Positions 47,301-56,788 are shown, counted from the stretch's first letter. The stretch is DNA of 64,000 bases from Podarcis raffonei (GCF_027172205.1 NC_070604.1:4975501-5039500); one strand, 5' to 3'. Numbers and translations are program-made. The notes: generated from the letters alone by a model not told the origin.

Positions 47301-47965
47301 ACACCGGTCTTGAAAGACCTACATTGGCTCCCAGTACGTTTCCGAGCACAATTCAAAGTGTTGGTGCTGACCTTTAAAGCCCTAAACGGCCTCGGTCCAG
47401 TATACCTGAAGGAGCGTCTCCACCCCCATCATTCTGCCCGGACGCTGAGGTCTAGCGCCGAGGGCCTTCTGGCGGTTCCCTCATTGCGAGAAGCAAAGCT
47501 ACAGGGAACCAGGCAGAGGGCCTTCTCGGTAGTGGCGCCCGCCCTGTGGAATGCCCTTCCAGCAGATGTCAAAGAGATAAACAACTACCTGACATTCAGA
47601 AGACATCTTAAGGCAGCCCTGTTCAGGGAAGTTTTTAACGTGTGATATTTTATTGTATTTTTGGTTTTTATGGAAGCCGCCCAGAGTGGCTGGGGAGGCC
47701 CAGCCAGATGGGCGGGGTATAAATAATAAATTATTATTATTATTATTATTATAGGGCCTTCTCGGTAGTGGCACCCACCCTGTGGAACACCCTCCCTTCA
47801 GATGTCAAGGAAATAAGCAGTTATCCTATTTTTAAAAGACATCTGAAGGCAGCCCTGTTTAGGAAAGTTTTTTAATATTTAATGCTGTATTGTTTTTAAC
47901 ATGCGATTGGGAGCCGCCCAGAGTGGCTGGGGAAACTCAGCCAGATGGGTGGGTTATAAATAATA

Positions 47966-48017
<52 letters not shown>

Positions 48018-51000
48018 TGCAAACACCTCTCTGCTTATGGAGTCTTGGCAAGCCACAGCAACCATTCCTAGAGCATTCTGGTCCTTTTTTTAGTGGTTAG
48101 CTTAGCATTAGCTCTGCAGCCAAATGATTATGCATCTTTCCCCCATCAATGTTGAACCATATGTAGGTTCAAGATGGAGCCTCACAGGGGCTCTGCTAAG
48201 GCTGCACGCCAGAGAGACATCCTCACTCCCCCCCTCCCCAATTCAATTGGACAAACTGCATTTTCATGTTAAGTTGGAGGGTAGCCACCTCTAATAAGTA
48301 TCTCATTCCAAAAATGGGATACTGATTGACAGCTGTTGGGAGATCATCCACTGTCATTAGCTCCCCTCAATAAAACTCAAATCAGCTCTCCAAGACAGAC
48401 AGGGAGCGATCAGTTCTACAAAGGATGGTCTGCCAACTGACATAACACCAGAGATCTGACATCAGCAGAAACCTGGGGATGAAGTTAGCTGGGACACCTC
48501 AGAGGGTATTGACAGGGGACTGTCACACACCCCTGCATCTCTGCTGTAATGGAGGATAATGGTGATACAACAGAAGGTGCAAAGTGAATGAAGTCCACTC
48601 TATGATCTTGTGAAGAAAGTTGCAGAGCGTTGCATTATACTTCTTTATTTGTGACTTCTTTCCTCTGCAGGAAATCCCTCCGTACAACGGTTTTGGTTTC
48701 CTTGAAGACTCTCTCCAAAACTGCTTCAGTCTGATTCCTCAAGCGCCCAAGAAAAACGTTCTGAAGATGCTAGAGAACGACCGCAAAGTCTTGCGCTATG
48801 CAGTTAGGATGGTGAGATGTCCTGACGTGCTTTCTGGATGTTTTGGAGATTGGGTGTTCTCATCTCTAAGGGCAATCTTTCAAACCCCCAAATGGTTGGA
48901 TTTTTGTGTAGCATGGAAGATTACTCCAAAAGTAGGAGTGTCATAGAATCATAGAATCATAGAATCATAGAGTTGGAAGAGACCACAAGGGCCATCGAGT
49001 CCAACCCCCTGCCAAGCAGGAAACACCATCAGAGCACTCCTGACATATGGTTGTCAAGCCTCTGCTTAAAGACCTCCAAAGAAGGAGACTCCACCACACT
49101 CCTTGGCAGCAAATTCCACTGTCGAACAGCTCTTACTGTCAGGAAGTTCTTCCTAATGTTTAGGTGGAATCTTCTTTCTTGTAGTTTGGATCCATTGCTC
49201 CGTGTCCGCTTCTCTGGAGCAGCAGAAAACAACCTTTCTCCCTCCTCTATGTGACATCCTTTTATATATTTGAACATGGCTATCATATCACCCCTTAACC
49301 TCCTCTTCTCCAGGCTAAACATGCCCAGCTCCCTTAGCCGTTCCTCATAAGGCATCGTTTCCAGGCCTTTGACCATTTTGGTTGCCCTCCTCTGGACACG
49401 TTCCAGTTTGTCAATGTCCTTCTTGAACTGTGGTGCCCAGAACTGGACACAGTACTCCAGGTGAGGTCTGACCAGAGCAGAATACAGTGGCACTATTACT
49501 TCCCTTGATCTAGATGCGATACTCCTATTGATGCAGCCCAGAATTGCATTGGCTTTTTTAGCTGCCACGTCACACTGTTGGCTCATGTCAAGTTTGTGGT
49601 CAACCAAGACTCCTAGATCCTTTTCACATGTAGTGCTCTCAAGCCAGGTGTCACCCATCTTGTATTTGTGCCTCTCATTTTTTTTGCCCAAGTGCAATAC
49701 TTTACATTTCTCCCTGTTAAAATTCATCTTGTTTGTTTTGGCCCAGTTCTCTAATCTGTCAAGGTCGTTTTGAAGTGTGTTCCTGTCCTCTGGGGTGTTA
49801 GCCACCCCTCCCAGTTTGGTGTCATCTGCAAATTTGATCAGGATGCCCTTGAGTCCATCATCCAAGTCGTTGATAAAGATGTTGAATAAGACCGGGCCCA
49901 AGACAGAACCCTGTGGCACCCCACTAGTCACTCTTCTCCAGGATGAAGAGGAACCATTGATGAGCACCCTTTGGGTTCGGTCAGTCAGCCAGTTACAAAT
50001 CCACTGAGTGGTAGCATAGTCAAGACCGCATTTTACCAGCTTCTTTACAAGAATATCATGGGGCACCTTGTCAAATGCCTTGCTGAAATCAAGGTAGGCT
50101 ACATCCACTGCGTTCCCTTCATCTACCAGGCTTGTAATTCTGTCAAAAAACGAGATCAGGTTAGTCTGACATGACTTATTTTTCAGAAATCCATGCTGAC
50201 TATTGGTGATCACAGCATTCCTTTCCAGGTGCTCACATACTGTTTGCTTAATGATCTGCTCCAGAATCTTCCCTGGTATTGATGTCAGACTGACTGGGCG
50301 GTAATTATTTGGGTCCTCTCTTTTCCCCTTTTTGAAAATAGGGACAACATTTGCCCTCCTCCAGTCTGCCGGGACTTCGCCTGTTCTCCAGGAATTCTCA
50401 AAGATGACTGCCAGTGGTTCTGAAATCACATCTGCCAGTTCTTTCAATACTCTTGGATGCAGTTCATCTGGCCCTGGAGACTTGAATACATCTAGACTAG
50501 CCAAGTATTCTTGTACTATCTCCTTAGTTATTCTGGGCTGTGTTTCCTCTGCTGAATCATTTGCTCCAAATTCTTCAGGTCGGGCATTGTTTTCTTTATC
50601 GGAGAAGACTGAGGCAAAGTGTCTGGGCAGGGGTGAAGCCTAAATGAGGCATAGGGGATGCTGCTTCACCTGGCCTGCTGCTGCTCGCTGGCTGGCTGGG
50701 GCAGAAGGGAACAGGCAGGTCACTGTGCCAGCCTGGAGCTGGCGCTGTGATCTGTCCCAGAATGGGCCTGATGCCAGCAAGTGAGGGCAGTGCCCTGGGC
50801 TCAGGACCTAGTAGATCAGAAGCCAGCTCAACCTCTGCCCAGCCTGGAATGCTCTGCCACACACAGGGATCCCTTCAGCAGGTGGGAGAGGGAGGTCCGT
50901 GCCAGCAGAGCGATGTTGGCATTACTCTGCAAGCAGAGGCCGTTGGGGCCGCATGGAGGGACATGCACCCTGCTGCCCAGTCTTGATGCAGATGGCATTT

Positions 51001-54000
51001 GGATTGCAGCATCCATTGATCAATCTACTCATTAAGTCGTAACGTTAATCCTTTTCATGATGCTTTCAACATCTCAGGGTATCGGTTTAGTGATGTTATT
51101 TCTTCATCAATGTACATGGCATTTAAAGCCAAGCAAAATTCCCTGTGCTGAGGAGTTTTAATCTGCAGCATAACAGTGAGGAGGCATTGAAGGAAGGAAA
51201 AGAGTAGCAGAGGCTGTGATAAAAGGTGGCACACATTCCTGCTGTATTGCCTTAGTAATGTCTCCCATTTTCCTCATTGCATCCTCAACCTTCTCAGCAA
51301 AGTCCAGCATCAGAACTACAGACCGTTAACAAACAACAGAGTTGACAACTGTTGAATTTACAAATGGAGACCCTGTTTTCTACAGGAACAGACTGTGAGA
51401 AATGTGCCTTGTCACGTCCTTTAGAGCCGTGGTTCCCACAGGGGGGCAATTTGATTTTTAAGGGGGGCAATTCAAGAATGAGTTATTAACAGTGAATGGC
51501 CTTTTAGGCTTCCTCCACGTGAATAGGAGTTCACTTTTTGAATAATAAGAATTATATCTCACGGGGAGGGGGGCATCAGGATTTTAGAGGTGCTTAGGTG
51601 GAGCATGGCTAAAAAAGAGGTTGGGAACCAGTGCTTCAGAGCCTTCTTAAGAGCCTTTCTGAATTCTTAGCTTTTTGGAAGCAGATTTTTAACCGACTCA
51701 GTTGTTTCCTGTCTGACAGAAGCAAACAGGGGTGTGTGTGTGTGCTGTGCTATATACCAGGACGGAGAGACAGACGGGATGGGGTGGGGGCGGCAGCACA
51801 GTTGGGGGGCAGTCAGGTGCGAGGTGCCATCCCAACCACACTGCCTGTTGCTGCTCCCAGTGCAGTGATCTCTGTATGTAATCTCTGCAGGAATCTCCCA
51901 ATCCTGAAGACAGTAAGCGTCATTTTGTGCTCTCCTATTGCCTTGCCACCGACATGATGAGCATCTATGAGCGACCTATGCGCAATTCAGGAAGAATTGG
52001 AGGCAAATTCCTAGCCAAGACCAGGGTGTGCAAGCCAGGGTCCACTACAGACATTCCTGTTTACTATGAGCCAGCTGACTTCACCATTGGAGCCATGGTG
52101 GAAGGTGAGTAGAAGACAGCAGGTAAGTAAATTGGATGCTCTTATGTAGAAAACAGCAATGTTGCTGGTGTTTTCTGTGTTAGCTATCCAGAATGTCGTC
52201 TGCCTTTGCTATTGTGCTGGTCAATATCTTGGCATGCAGTTGAATAATAAATCTTGAAGTCATAATAGACCGTTTAGAAACGTTTTGTCCAATTTCCCTT
52301 GCATTCGTGAGGCACAATGTTTAAACCCAGCTAGCTCAGAACCAGCAAGCTGGCTAAAGCACTGCTGAACCCTTTGCTGAGGAATCAGAGTTCTTTAAGG
52401 TCTCTGACCTCCAGATCCCTTTTGCATTACCCTCTACATTGTAGGGAGAACAAAGCAATATGGAATCGAGACAGAAGCAGAAAATGCTGCCAGTCCATCC
52501 TTTGTTTTATCTCAGCAGAGGACTCACCAGAGAGCTGTAGAATCGGGCACCATTTTCTGCTCTCTGGTGGTTGTAGGCATGGAAGGTTCTGTTCTGAGTT
52601 TTGCTCTGGCCACTTTGCAGAGCGAAGGAGACTGCCAAGCTGCAGGATCAGATGAAAACTTTGGCACCTTGGACTGGACACTTACTCTTCAAAGAAAGCG
52701 CTCGATCGTCTGTGCAGCTCGTGCTTAATGGTGAACACTGGTTTCCTTTTCTTTCATTCCAGTGTTCAGCCACAGGTTCATCATCATAGATGCTGATTCA
52801 TTTGTCCTGAAGTATATGGAAGGCAATTTGGAGAGTTTCCCACCAGCAGTTGTGCAGTCCATGAGGGATCACTTCGCACCTCGCCAGGCAGCAGCTGAGG
52901 CAGTAAAGAGGTGGGCGTTTAAAGAAAACCCATGCAAACGTTTCTCCAGACATCATTAGATTCTTCTTGGAAAGCTTCATTCCATGTTTCTTTGTGTGAC
53001 GCTATCCATGCCCATCCTAGGGCCATTATATTCATTGTGCAGAATAAGGTCTCCGTCTTACATTATCACTACGGGGAGGGAATCATTGTAGCACAGTCCC
53101 TCGGACACTATGGAAGTACCATGAAAATCCTCAGGGAGCCTATACTACTCTTACTTTACTAGCTGTTGGGGAGTAAGAGTGGGAGAGAGCTTTTTCATTC
53201 ATGGCCCGTCTTGTAGGCATCCAACTGGCTGCTGTGGGAATTGGGGTGCTAGTCTAGGTGGGCATTTTGCCTGATTTACTAGGGCATTTAAAATGAATCA
53301 CAGAACAGTCCAACCCCTGAGGGAGTCCATTCCACTTCATACGCTTACGTTAGTTTCCCATCAATTCTAATCATGTCCATTCAAACATTTCCAGGGTGTG
53401 CGTGTCTTATTTTGAAGACTCTTAAAGGGTGCATGCTAAACTTTCTACCCTAATGGTGAGGGGTTTTCCTTTTTTACATGCAGGGTGCTATTTGCGTAGC
53501 TGTCAACTTTTTCCTTTTCTTGCGAGGAATCCTATTCGGAATAAGGGAATTTCCCTTTAAAAAAGGGAAATGTTGGCAGCTATGTGCTATTTGTTGCTGG
53601 GGAGCAATTCTCCACCTGCTGTCTCAAATTGTGAGTTGTAGAGGAAAGAAACAATATCTAGGAGGAAAATGAGAATATTTGGTCCTAGTTGTTTCAATGA
53701 ACCAATATAGGAAACGGTTGGCTACTCTTGGTGTACCCTTGTTAGTCAAATGTGCAACTTCCCACTTTAGGAATTGTGCAGTTTAACCAGAACAGACAGA
53801 GGGAGAACAGAAAGCTTTGTCTAGCTGCAAAATAGAACCCGAAATTCCTACCTTACTCAGAATTCTGATAAATTTTGCCACAGCAGTGTTTACGATTCAC
53901 AAGTCTTAACCATTTTCTCTTGTAGGTGGATTCACTAAAAATTCAGTAGATTAATCAGTGGGGCTGTCAGTTAGGAGCAAGCAACAACAAACCCTTTAAG

Positions 54001-56144
54001 ATGGGACTTTCTGGCAGATTTCCTTTATTAAATAGTAATTTGAATGTCTTTGTTGAGGTTTCGCCAGTATGCAAATTCATCTAATTTTAAATCAGCTTCG
54101 CTAACAGGCTGGTGAATAAGGAACAACCAGTCTTGTGATGGGATGGTGAGCTGCTTGTGCGTAAAATCCCAGTCCCTCAGAGTTTGGCTAAGTCCACAAA
54201 CCTCTGTCTCTGACGGAGCTCCTTAAGCATGGCTCCATCAGTCGCTCGTTGAATCGGACAGTGGGCGTTTACGGAACTTCTTCCAGCATAAAAGCTCCTT
54301 AACGGAAACGCGTCTTCTGGACTCTCGGCGTGACAGTTTCCGCCGAGGAGTGGGTGTCCCTACAGGAGGTCCTGAAACCTCCCCACTATTTTCGCTGGAA
54401 GTGTCTCTGAGCCCTCCCTCCGACTCACTTTCCCTTGGAACTCCACTTCTCCCCCTGCTGGTTCCCTCCTCAGCTGAATGGTCTCTCTCACCCTCTGTGA
54501 GCCCTTTCACCTCCTGCTCCTCAGATGGCAGTTCCCTGACAAGTCTGTTCATCTTCAAGGTGACAGCCCTAAAGATCTGTACGTAAGCCTTTCGAGATCA
54601 TGGTAGCCAAGCCAGACAGGCTCGTGCACAACGGAGGAGGCGTACTTGCCGACTCGTGAAAGACGTTCCTCCCCCCCCCCCTTGTAGGTTAGCTTCAGAT
54701 GAGCCTGACAAGCAGGAGCTGGATGCCCTGACTGAGCAGATACAGGAGCACATGAGGAGACATAACTACTTGCCAGACAGCAACATGCAGGCAGCCTTCC
54801 TCCAGCAAGACAAAGATGGCTCAGGGCTCCTCAGCAGAGAAGAATTCTGTGCCCTCTGTGACCACTTCAAAGTGCCTGTCGATGACCCCCTTTTCCAGAA
54901 GGTGAGGAGTAGGAATAGTCACAGCATCTGAACTTTGCCAAGAAAGCCACGGCAGCGATTTGCACTAACCTGACCACTTGTCTGGTGCACACGTATCCTC
55001 ATGAATTCAGTGGCACTCACTTCCGAGTCCGTTTTCGTCATATCGTATGCCAACATTAGGACAAGGGCAGGCAATGTGGTCAGCAGCAGGGGCCGCGATG
55101 GAATCATAAAACAAGAGCAAATAGCAGCACTGCTTTCTTGAATAGAATTTGTAATGTACTTCTGGTACAGTGCTAGTTTCCTCTTCACTGTTGGTGAACA
55201 GTGAAGAGTCTGGGAACAAGCCAAAACCAACAGTGACAGTAAAGTATTCATGACCTTTGGGTTACAGTGGTACCTCGGGTTACAGACAGTTCAGGTTACA
55301 GACTCCGCTAACCCAGAAATAGTACCTCGGGTTAAGAACTTCGCTTCAGGATGAGAACAGAAATCACATGGCAGCAACGGAAGGCCCTATTAGCTAAAGT
55401 GGTGCTTCAGGTTAAGAATGGTTTCAGGTTAAGAACGGACCTCCAGAACAAATGAAGTTCTTAACCCGGGGTACCACTGTACTTTTATTTTTAAAATAAA
55501 TAAATAGTAGATAATGAGTGAACAAAGCTTACTCTTTGCTGCCATGTTGGAAGTGTCCTTAGCCTTAGATCTGTTGACAATTCAAGTTGCAGTAATTAGA
55601 ATTGGCATAAATTTAGGAGAGGGTATCCCTCACTCGGTGAGGTGTATTGCATGTTTTCTCAGATGCCATTTGCCTAATTTCTCCTAGGAAATTAAAAGTA
55701 GCGATCCTTGGGATTTTTTGGATATGGGTTCCTTCCACACCAGCCCTTTTCTCTTGAATTGCCCTCTGTGGCTCACTCACTTTTTTACAGTATCCACATT
55801 GTTGTGAACTCTTTGGATTTAAGTGGTTTTTGGAGGTGCTGTTTTTTCAGACCTCACTTGTGGTGATTTGGGGGGGGTGTGGAATACAAAGCAATTGCAC
55901 TACTAGCCTGACCCACTCTTTTCAGGGTTTCTGTTGGTGACAAACTATTTCTCACCCTGTGGAACCACATTTGTTCTTGAATATCAGATACATTACAAAC
56001 TGCCCTTCTAGTGAAATGGTAATATTACCAGATTTTTTCAGCTACTTGACTTTCCTTCCTTTTCTCTTCCAGCTGATCGCCCTTTGTTCCCATGGTGAAA
56101 ACCAGATCAGATACCCCAACTTTCTCAGAGTTTTCGAGGGGTGA
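38264..56144 (+). CDS. EFHC1: EFHC1 (myoclonin-1), ciliary microtubule inner protein, complete, 641 residues
   Basis: EFHC1 binds microtubules inside ciliary doublets, and mutations in human EFHC1 are linked to juvenile myoclonic epilepsy. Eleven exons join in frame with GT-AG introns: 38264..38326, 40260..40481, 42518..42805, 43748..43897, 45099..45291, 46293..46513, 48671..48811, 51891..52104, 52763..52910, 54688..54901 and 56073..56144. The 641 residues match the human length of 640. Three DM10 domains fall at about 93-198, 240-360 and 417-522, and one EF-hand at about 588-599. The start [20 protein letters not shown] aligns with the human N-terminus. The loop [12 protein letters not shown] has all canonical calcium ligands. 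Introns carry LINEs, SINEs and MITEs but the coding frame is undamaged. EFHC2 is a less similar paralogue; synteny and sequence favour EFHC1. Confidence 0.96.
38579..38824. mobile_element. TA-MITE, core type B (copy 7)
   Basis: CAGTGGTACCTCCGGATACG to ACCGGAGGTGTGACTG, 246 bp, in EFHC1 intron 1. TCTGCGCATG words and a CGTTCGCATC word match copies 1 and 5. The right target base has drifted. Confidence 0.78.
38852..39213 (-). mobile_element. tRNA-derived SINE (copy 2)
   Basis: Runs from TAAAGGTAAAGGGACCCCTG to CACCACCCGCATCCC, antisense to EFHC1. The B-box region GGATTCGAACC is clear. It is followed after 11 bp by another copy. Confidence 0.88.
39225..39517 (-). mobile_element. tRNA-derived SINE (copy 3), head missing
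   Basis: Begins TAAAGGTAAAGGGACCCCTG and stops at GGGGATTTGAACC, so the tRNA A-box end is lost. Same orientation as the neighbour at 38852. Confidence 0.85.
39640..39800 (+). repeat. LINE-type 3' tail remnant
   Basis: GCCTTGGGCAAGATAAAGTG and an AATTTAATAAATAAAAATAA tail, a decayed non-LTR element end. The rest of intron 1 to 40259 is anonymous. Confidence 0.35.
40260..40481 (+). CDS. EFHC1: EFHC1 exon 2 (residues 22-95)
   Basis: [20 protein letters not shown] through [10 protein letters not shown]. The acceptor is CCTTAG and the donor GTACTG. Confidence 0.95.
40482..42517 (+). other. EFHC1 intron 2: nothing recognised
   Basis: AT-rich intron. I see no repeat with a family I can name and no conserved block. 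Confidence 0.5.
42518..42805 (+). CDS. EFHC1: EFHC1 exon 3, first DM10 domain (residues 96-191)
   Basis: [20 protein letters not shown] through [12 protein letters not shown]. It holds most of DM10-1 including [20 protein letters not shown]. The acceptor is CCGCAG and the donor GTACTG. Confidence 0.96.
43095..43230. mobile_element. hAT-type palindromic MITE with perfect 8-bp target duplication
   Basis: Two arms of about 58 bp (from CAGGCATGGCCAAACTTGGC) are inverted copies with about four mismatches around an 18-bp loop. TGGTAGGG is duplicated exactly at 43087..43094 and 43231..43238. Each arm holds a GGGACTACAA word, followed by TTCCCATCATCC in the left arm. Confidence 0.92.
43748..43897 (+). 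CDS. EFHC1: EFHC1 exon 4 (residues 192-241)
   Basis: [20 protein letters not shown] through QFLAFDKK, linking DM10-1 to DM10-2. The acceptor is TCCTAG and the donor GTGAGT. Confidence 0.95.
44000..44362 (+). mobile_element. tRNA-derived SINE (copy 4)
   Basis: GGGACACGGGTGGCGCTGTG head, GGTTCGAATCCCCACTGC B box, TACCTTTACCTTT end. ACTACTACCAGT is duplicated at 43988..43999 and 44363..44374. Sense to EFHC1, inserted into an ACT microsatellite. Confidence 0.92.
44579..44660. repeat. (CTTC)n microsatellite
   Basis: Fifteen or so CTTC units then CTCC-rich variants, a long polypyrimidine tract on the EFHC1 sense strand in intron 4. A LINE-like tail with (TCA)n follows at 44876-44957. Confidence 0.95.
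45099..45291 (+). CDS. EFHC1: EFHC1 exon 5, second DM10 domain (residues 242-305)
   Basis: [20 protein letters not shown] through LPKKLAEKK. One base passes into exon 6. The acceptor is TTACAG and the donor GTAAAG. Confidence 0.95.
45978..46204. mobile_element. TA-MITE of a second family (CCGTATTTTTC termini)
   Basis: CCGTATTTTTCACTCTATAA mirrors TTATAGAGCGAAAAATACGG, with TA on both sides, 227 bp in EFHC1 intron 5. The terminal word ATAAGACGCAC recurs internally (near 46011, 46136 and inverted near 46181). Confidence 0.85.
46293..46513 (+). CDS. EFHC1: EFHC1 exon 6 (residues 306-379)
   Basis: [20 protein letters not shown] through PPPEEIKQ, completing DM10-2. The acceptor is CGCTAG and the donor GTAATG. 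Confidence 0.95.
46623..48017 (+). mobile_element. L2-type LINE 3' end, interrupted by a second L2 copy
   Basis: The outer element is in two parts, 46623..46933 and 47753..48017. The first part stops at CCAGACAGAGGG and the second resumes AGGGCCTTCTCGGTAGTGG, which is continuous sequence in the inner copy. Coding resemblance is to the L2/CR1-superfamily ORF2 end ([20 protein letters not shown]). It ends in an ATT microsatellite. Confidence 0.85.
46934..47752 (+). mobile_element. inner L2-type LINE, 5'-truncated, frame open to its end
   Basis: An uninterrupted frame (46968..47645) covers the thumb and C-terminal part of ORF2: [40 protein letters not shown], then [20 protein letters not shown]. 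The 3' UTR GCCGCCCAGAGTGGCTGGGG ends in an ATT run. It is inserted in an older copy of the same family with a short AGGG duplication. Confidence 0.88.
48018..48670 (+). other. EFHC1 intron 6, 3' part: nothing recognised
   Basis: Anonymous intronic sequence after the ATT array. Confidence 0.5.
48671..48811 (+). CDS. EFHC1: EFHC1 exon 7 (residues 380-426)
   Basis: [20 protein letters not shown] through [11 protein letters not shown], the start of DM10-3. The acceptor is CTGCAG and the donor GTGAGA. Confidence 0.94.
48942..50636 (-). mobile_element. CR1 LINE, 5'-truncated, reverse transcriptase frame fully open
   Basis: This is the best-preserved mobile element in the window, in EFHC1 intron 7 and antisense to the gene. 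About 535 codons stay open from near 50633 to the natural ORF2 stop at 49029. Visible RT blocks are [19 protein letters not shown], motif [14 protein letters not shown], motif [15 protein letters not shown] and motif [11 protein letters not shown], followed by the thumb and C-terminal end LDNHMSGVL. The 3' UTR ends with CR1-type repeats of ATAGAATC on the plus strand. The endonuclease domain and ORF1 are missing, so the copy cannot be autonomous. Few or no disabling changes mean a recent insertion. Confidence 0.95.
50637..51060 (+). other. GC-rich anonymous stretch in EFHC1 intron 7
   Basis: Noticeably richer in GC than the rest of the intron, next to the truncated CR1 5' end. No convincing coding signal. 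It may be an unrecognised repeat. Confidence 0.3.
51428..51634. mobile_element. hAT-type MITE with near-perfect 8-bp duplication
   Basis: CGTGGTTCCCAC at the left mirrors GTTGGGAACCAGTG at the right. TTTAGAGC (51420..51427) and TTCAGAGC (51635..51642) match at seven of eight bases. Non-coding, 207 bp. Confidence 0.75.
51891..52104 (+). CDS. EFHC1: EFHC1 exon 8, third DM10 domain (residues 427-497)
   Basis: [20 protein letters not shown] through DFTIGAMVE. One base passes into exon 9. The acceptor is CTGCAG and the donor GTGAGT. Confidence 0.95.
52763..52910 (+). CDS. EFHC1: EFHC1 exon 9 (residues 498-546)
   Basis: [20 protein letters not shown] through RQAAAEAVK, the end of DM10-3 and the linker. 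The acceptor is TTCCAG and the donor GTGGGC. The next arginine is split. Confidence 0.94.
53495..53583. mobile_element. 89-bp MITE with 10-bp target duplication (EFHC1 intron 9)
   Basis: GTAGCTGTCAAC and GTTGGCAGCTAT are near-perfect inverted termini. GTGCTATTTG is duplicated at 53485..53494 and 53584..53593. A duplication of 9-10 bp is unlike hAT (8) or TA elements and fits MULE-like transposons. The class is inferred only. Confidence 0.7.
54238..54558 (-). other. unclassified 106-codon open frame, charged and Ser/Arg/Glu-rich
   Basis: The frame reads [20 protein letters not shown] and later [20 protein letters not shown], low-complexity and basic toward the end. I recognise no family. GC-rich compared with the flanking intron and close to EFHC1 exon 10. 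It could be a fragment of an interspersed repeat with a coding 5' part, or chance. Not called a gene. Confidence 0.3.
54688..54901 (+). CDS. EFHC1: EFHC1 exon 10, EF-hand (residues 547-618)
   Basis: [20 protein letters not shown] through [10 protein letters not shown]. It includes the EF-hand loop [12 protein letters not shown]. The acceptor TTGTAG follows a long C run. The donor is GTGAGG. Confidence 0.94.
55265..55479. mobile_element. TA-MITE, core type A (copy 8)
   Basis: CAGTGGTACCTCGGGTTACA to CCCGGGGTACCACTG, TA on both sides, 215 bp in EFHC1 intron 10. It is the reverse orientation of copy 2 and shares its TTCAGGTTAAGAA words. Confidence 0.85.
56073..56144 (+). CDS. EFHC1: EFHC1 exon 11 and stop (residues 619-641)
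   Basis: [23 protein letters not shown], then TGA. The acceptor is TTCCAG. Confidence 0.95.
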   Translation: MIALCSHGENQIRYPNFLRVFEG

Positions 56145-56160
56145 ACACCAAAAGGTATAA

Positions 56161-56182
56161 GCAGCAGCAGCAGCAGCAGCAA
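56161..56182 (+). repeat. (GCA)7 repeat in EFHC1 3' UTR
   Basis: GCAGCAGCAGCAGCAGCAGC just after the stop codon, before the probable ATTAAA signal. Confidence 0.9.
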
Positions 56183-56211
56183 GAGGCACTTTTGCATATA
56201 GATCAACATGG

Positions 56212-56217
56212 ATTAAA
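56212..56217 (+). terminator. probable EFHC1 polyadenylation signal (ATTAAA)
   Basis: ATTAAA 68 bp after the stop, followed by TTCTTGTGCACTTGCTCTTG, a T/GT-rich downstream element. Confidence 0.5.
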
Positions 56218-56432
56218 CTGAGCTAATTCTTGTGCACTTGCTCTTGTCTCTTTTCCCTTCCATCCTGCAAACCTGGCAGAAATGGACATCACTGCACGGT
56301 CATTCCAGTTGAATACCTTAAACCTTCCGAGAAAGAGCTCCAAAATTATAATCACACTAGATAGATATTGGGGGGGGGGTAGGGAGAGGCCTTTGGACCT
56401 AGATGCGGAAAGTCATAAACCCTTTTACTTTA

Positions 56433-56788
56433 AAAGGTAAAGGTAAAGGGACCCCTGACCATTAGGTCCAGCTGTGGCCAACTCTGGGGTTGCGGTGCTC
56501 ATCTCGCCTTATTGGCCAAGGGAGCCGGCATACAGCTTCCGGGTCATGTGGCCAGCATGACTAAGCTGCTTCTAGTGAACCAGAGCAGCACACGGAAACA
56601 ATGTTTACCTTCCCACCAGAGCGGTACCTATTTATCTACTTGCACTTTGGCATGCTTTCAAACTGCTAGGTTGACAGGAGCTGGGACTGAACAACAGGAG
56701 CTCACCCCGTCATCGCGGGGATTTGAACCGACCTTCTGATTGGCAAGCCCTAGAGCCTCTGTGGTTTAACCCACAGCACCACCCACGT
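56433..56788 (-). mobile_element. tRNA-derived SINE (copy 5)
   Basis: AAGGTAAAGGTAAAGGGACC to CACCACCCACGT. CCTTTTACTTTA is duplicated exactly at 56421..56432 and 56789..56800. Confidence 0.93.

Noticed and set aside
46934-47645. Open 225-codon frame as a novel gene
   Set aside because: Clear resemblance to L2-type ORF2 ends, with an L2 3' tail and a second copy around it.
49029-50504. 491-codon frame considered as a host gene
   Set aside because: It is a CR1 reverse transcriptase with CR1 3' repeats, truncated at the 5' end.
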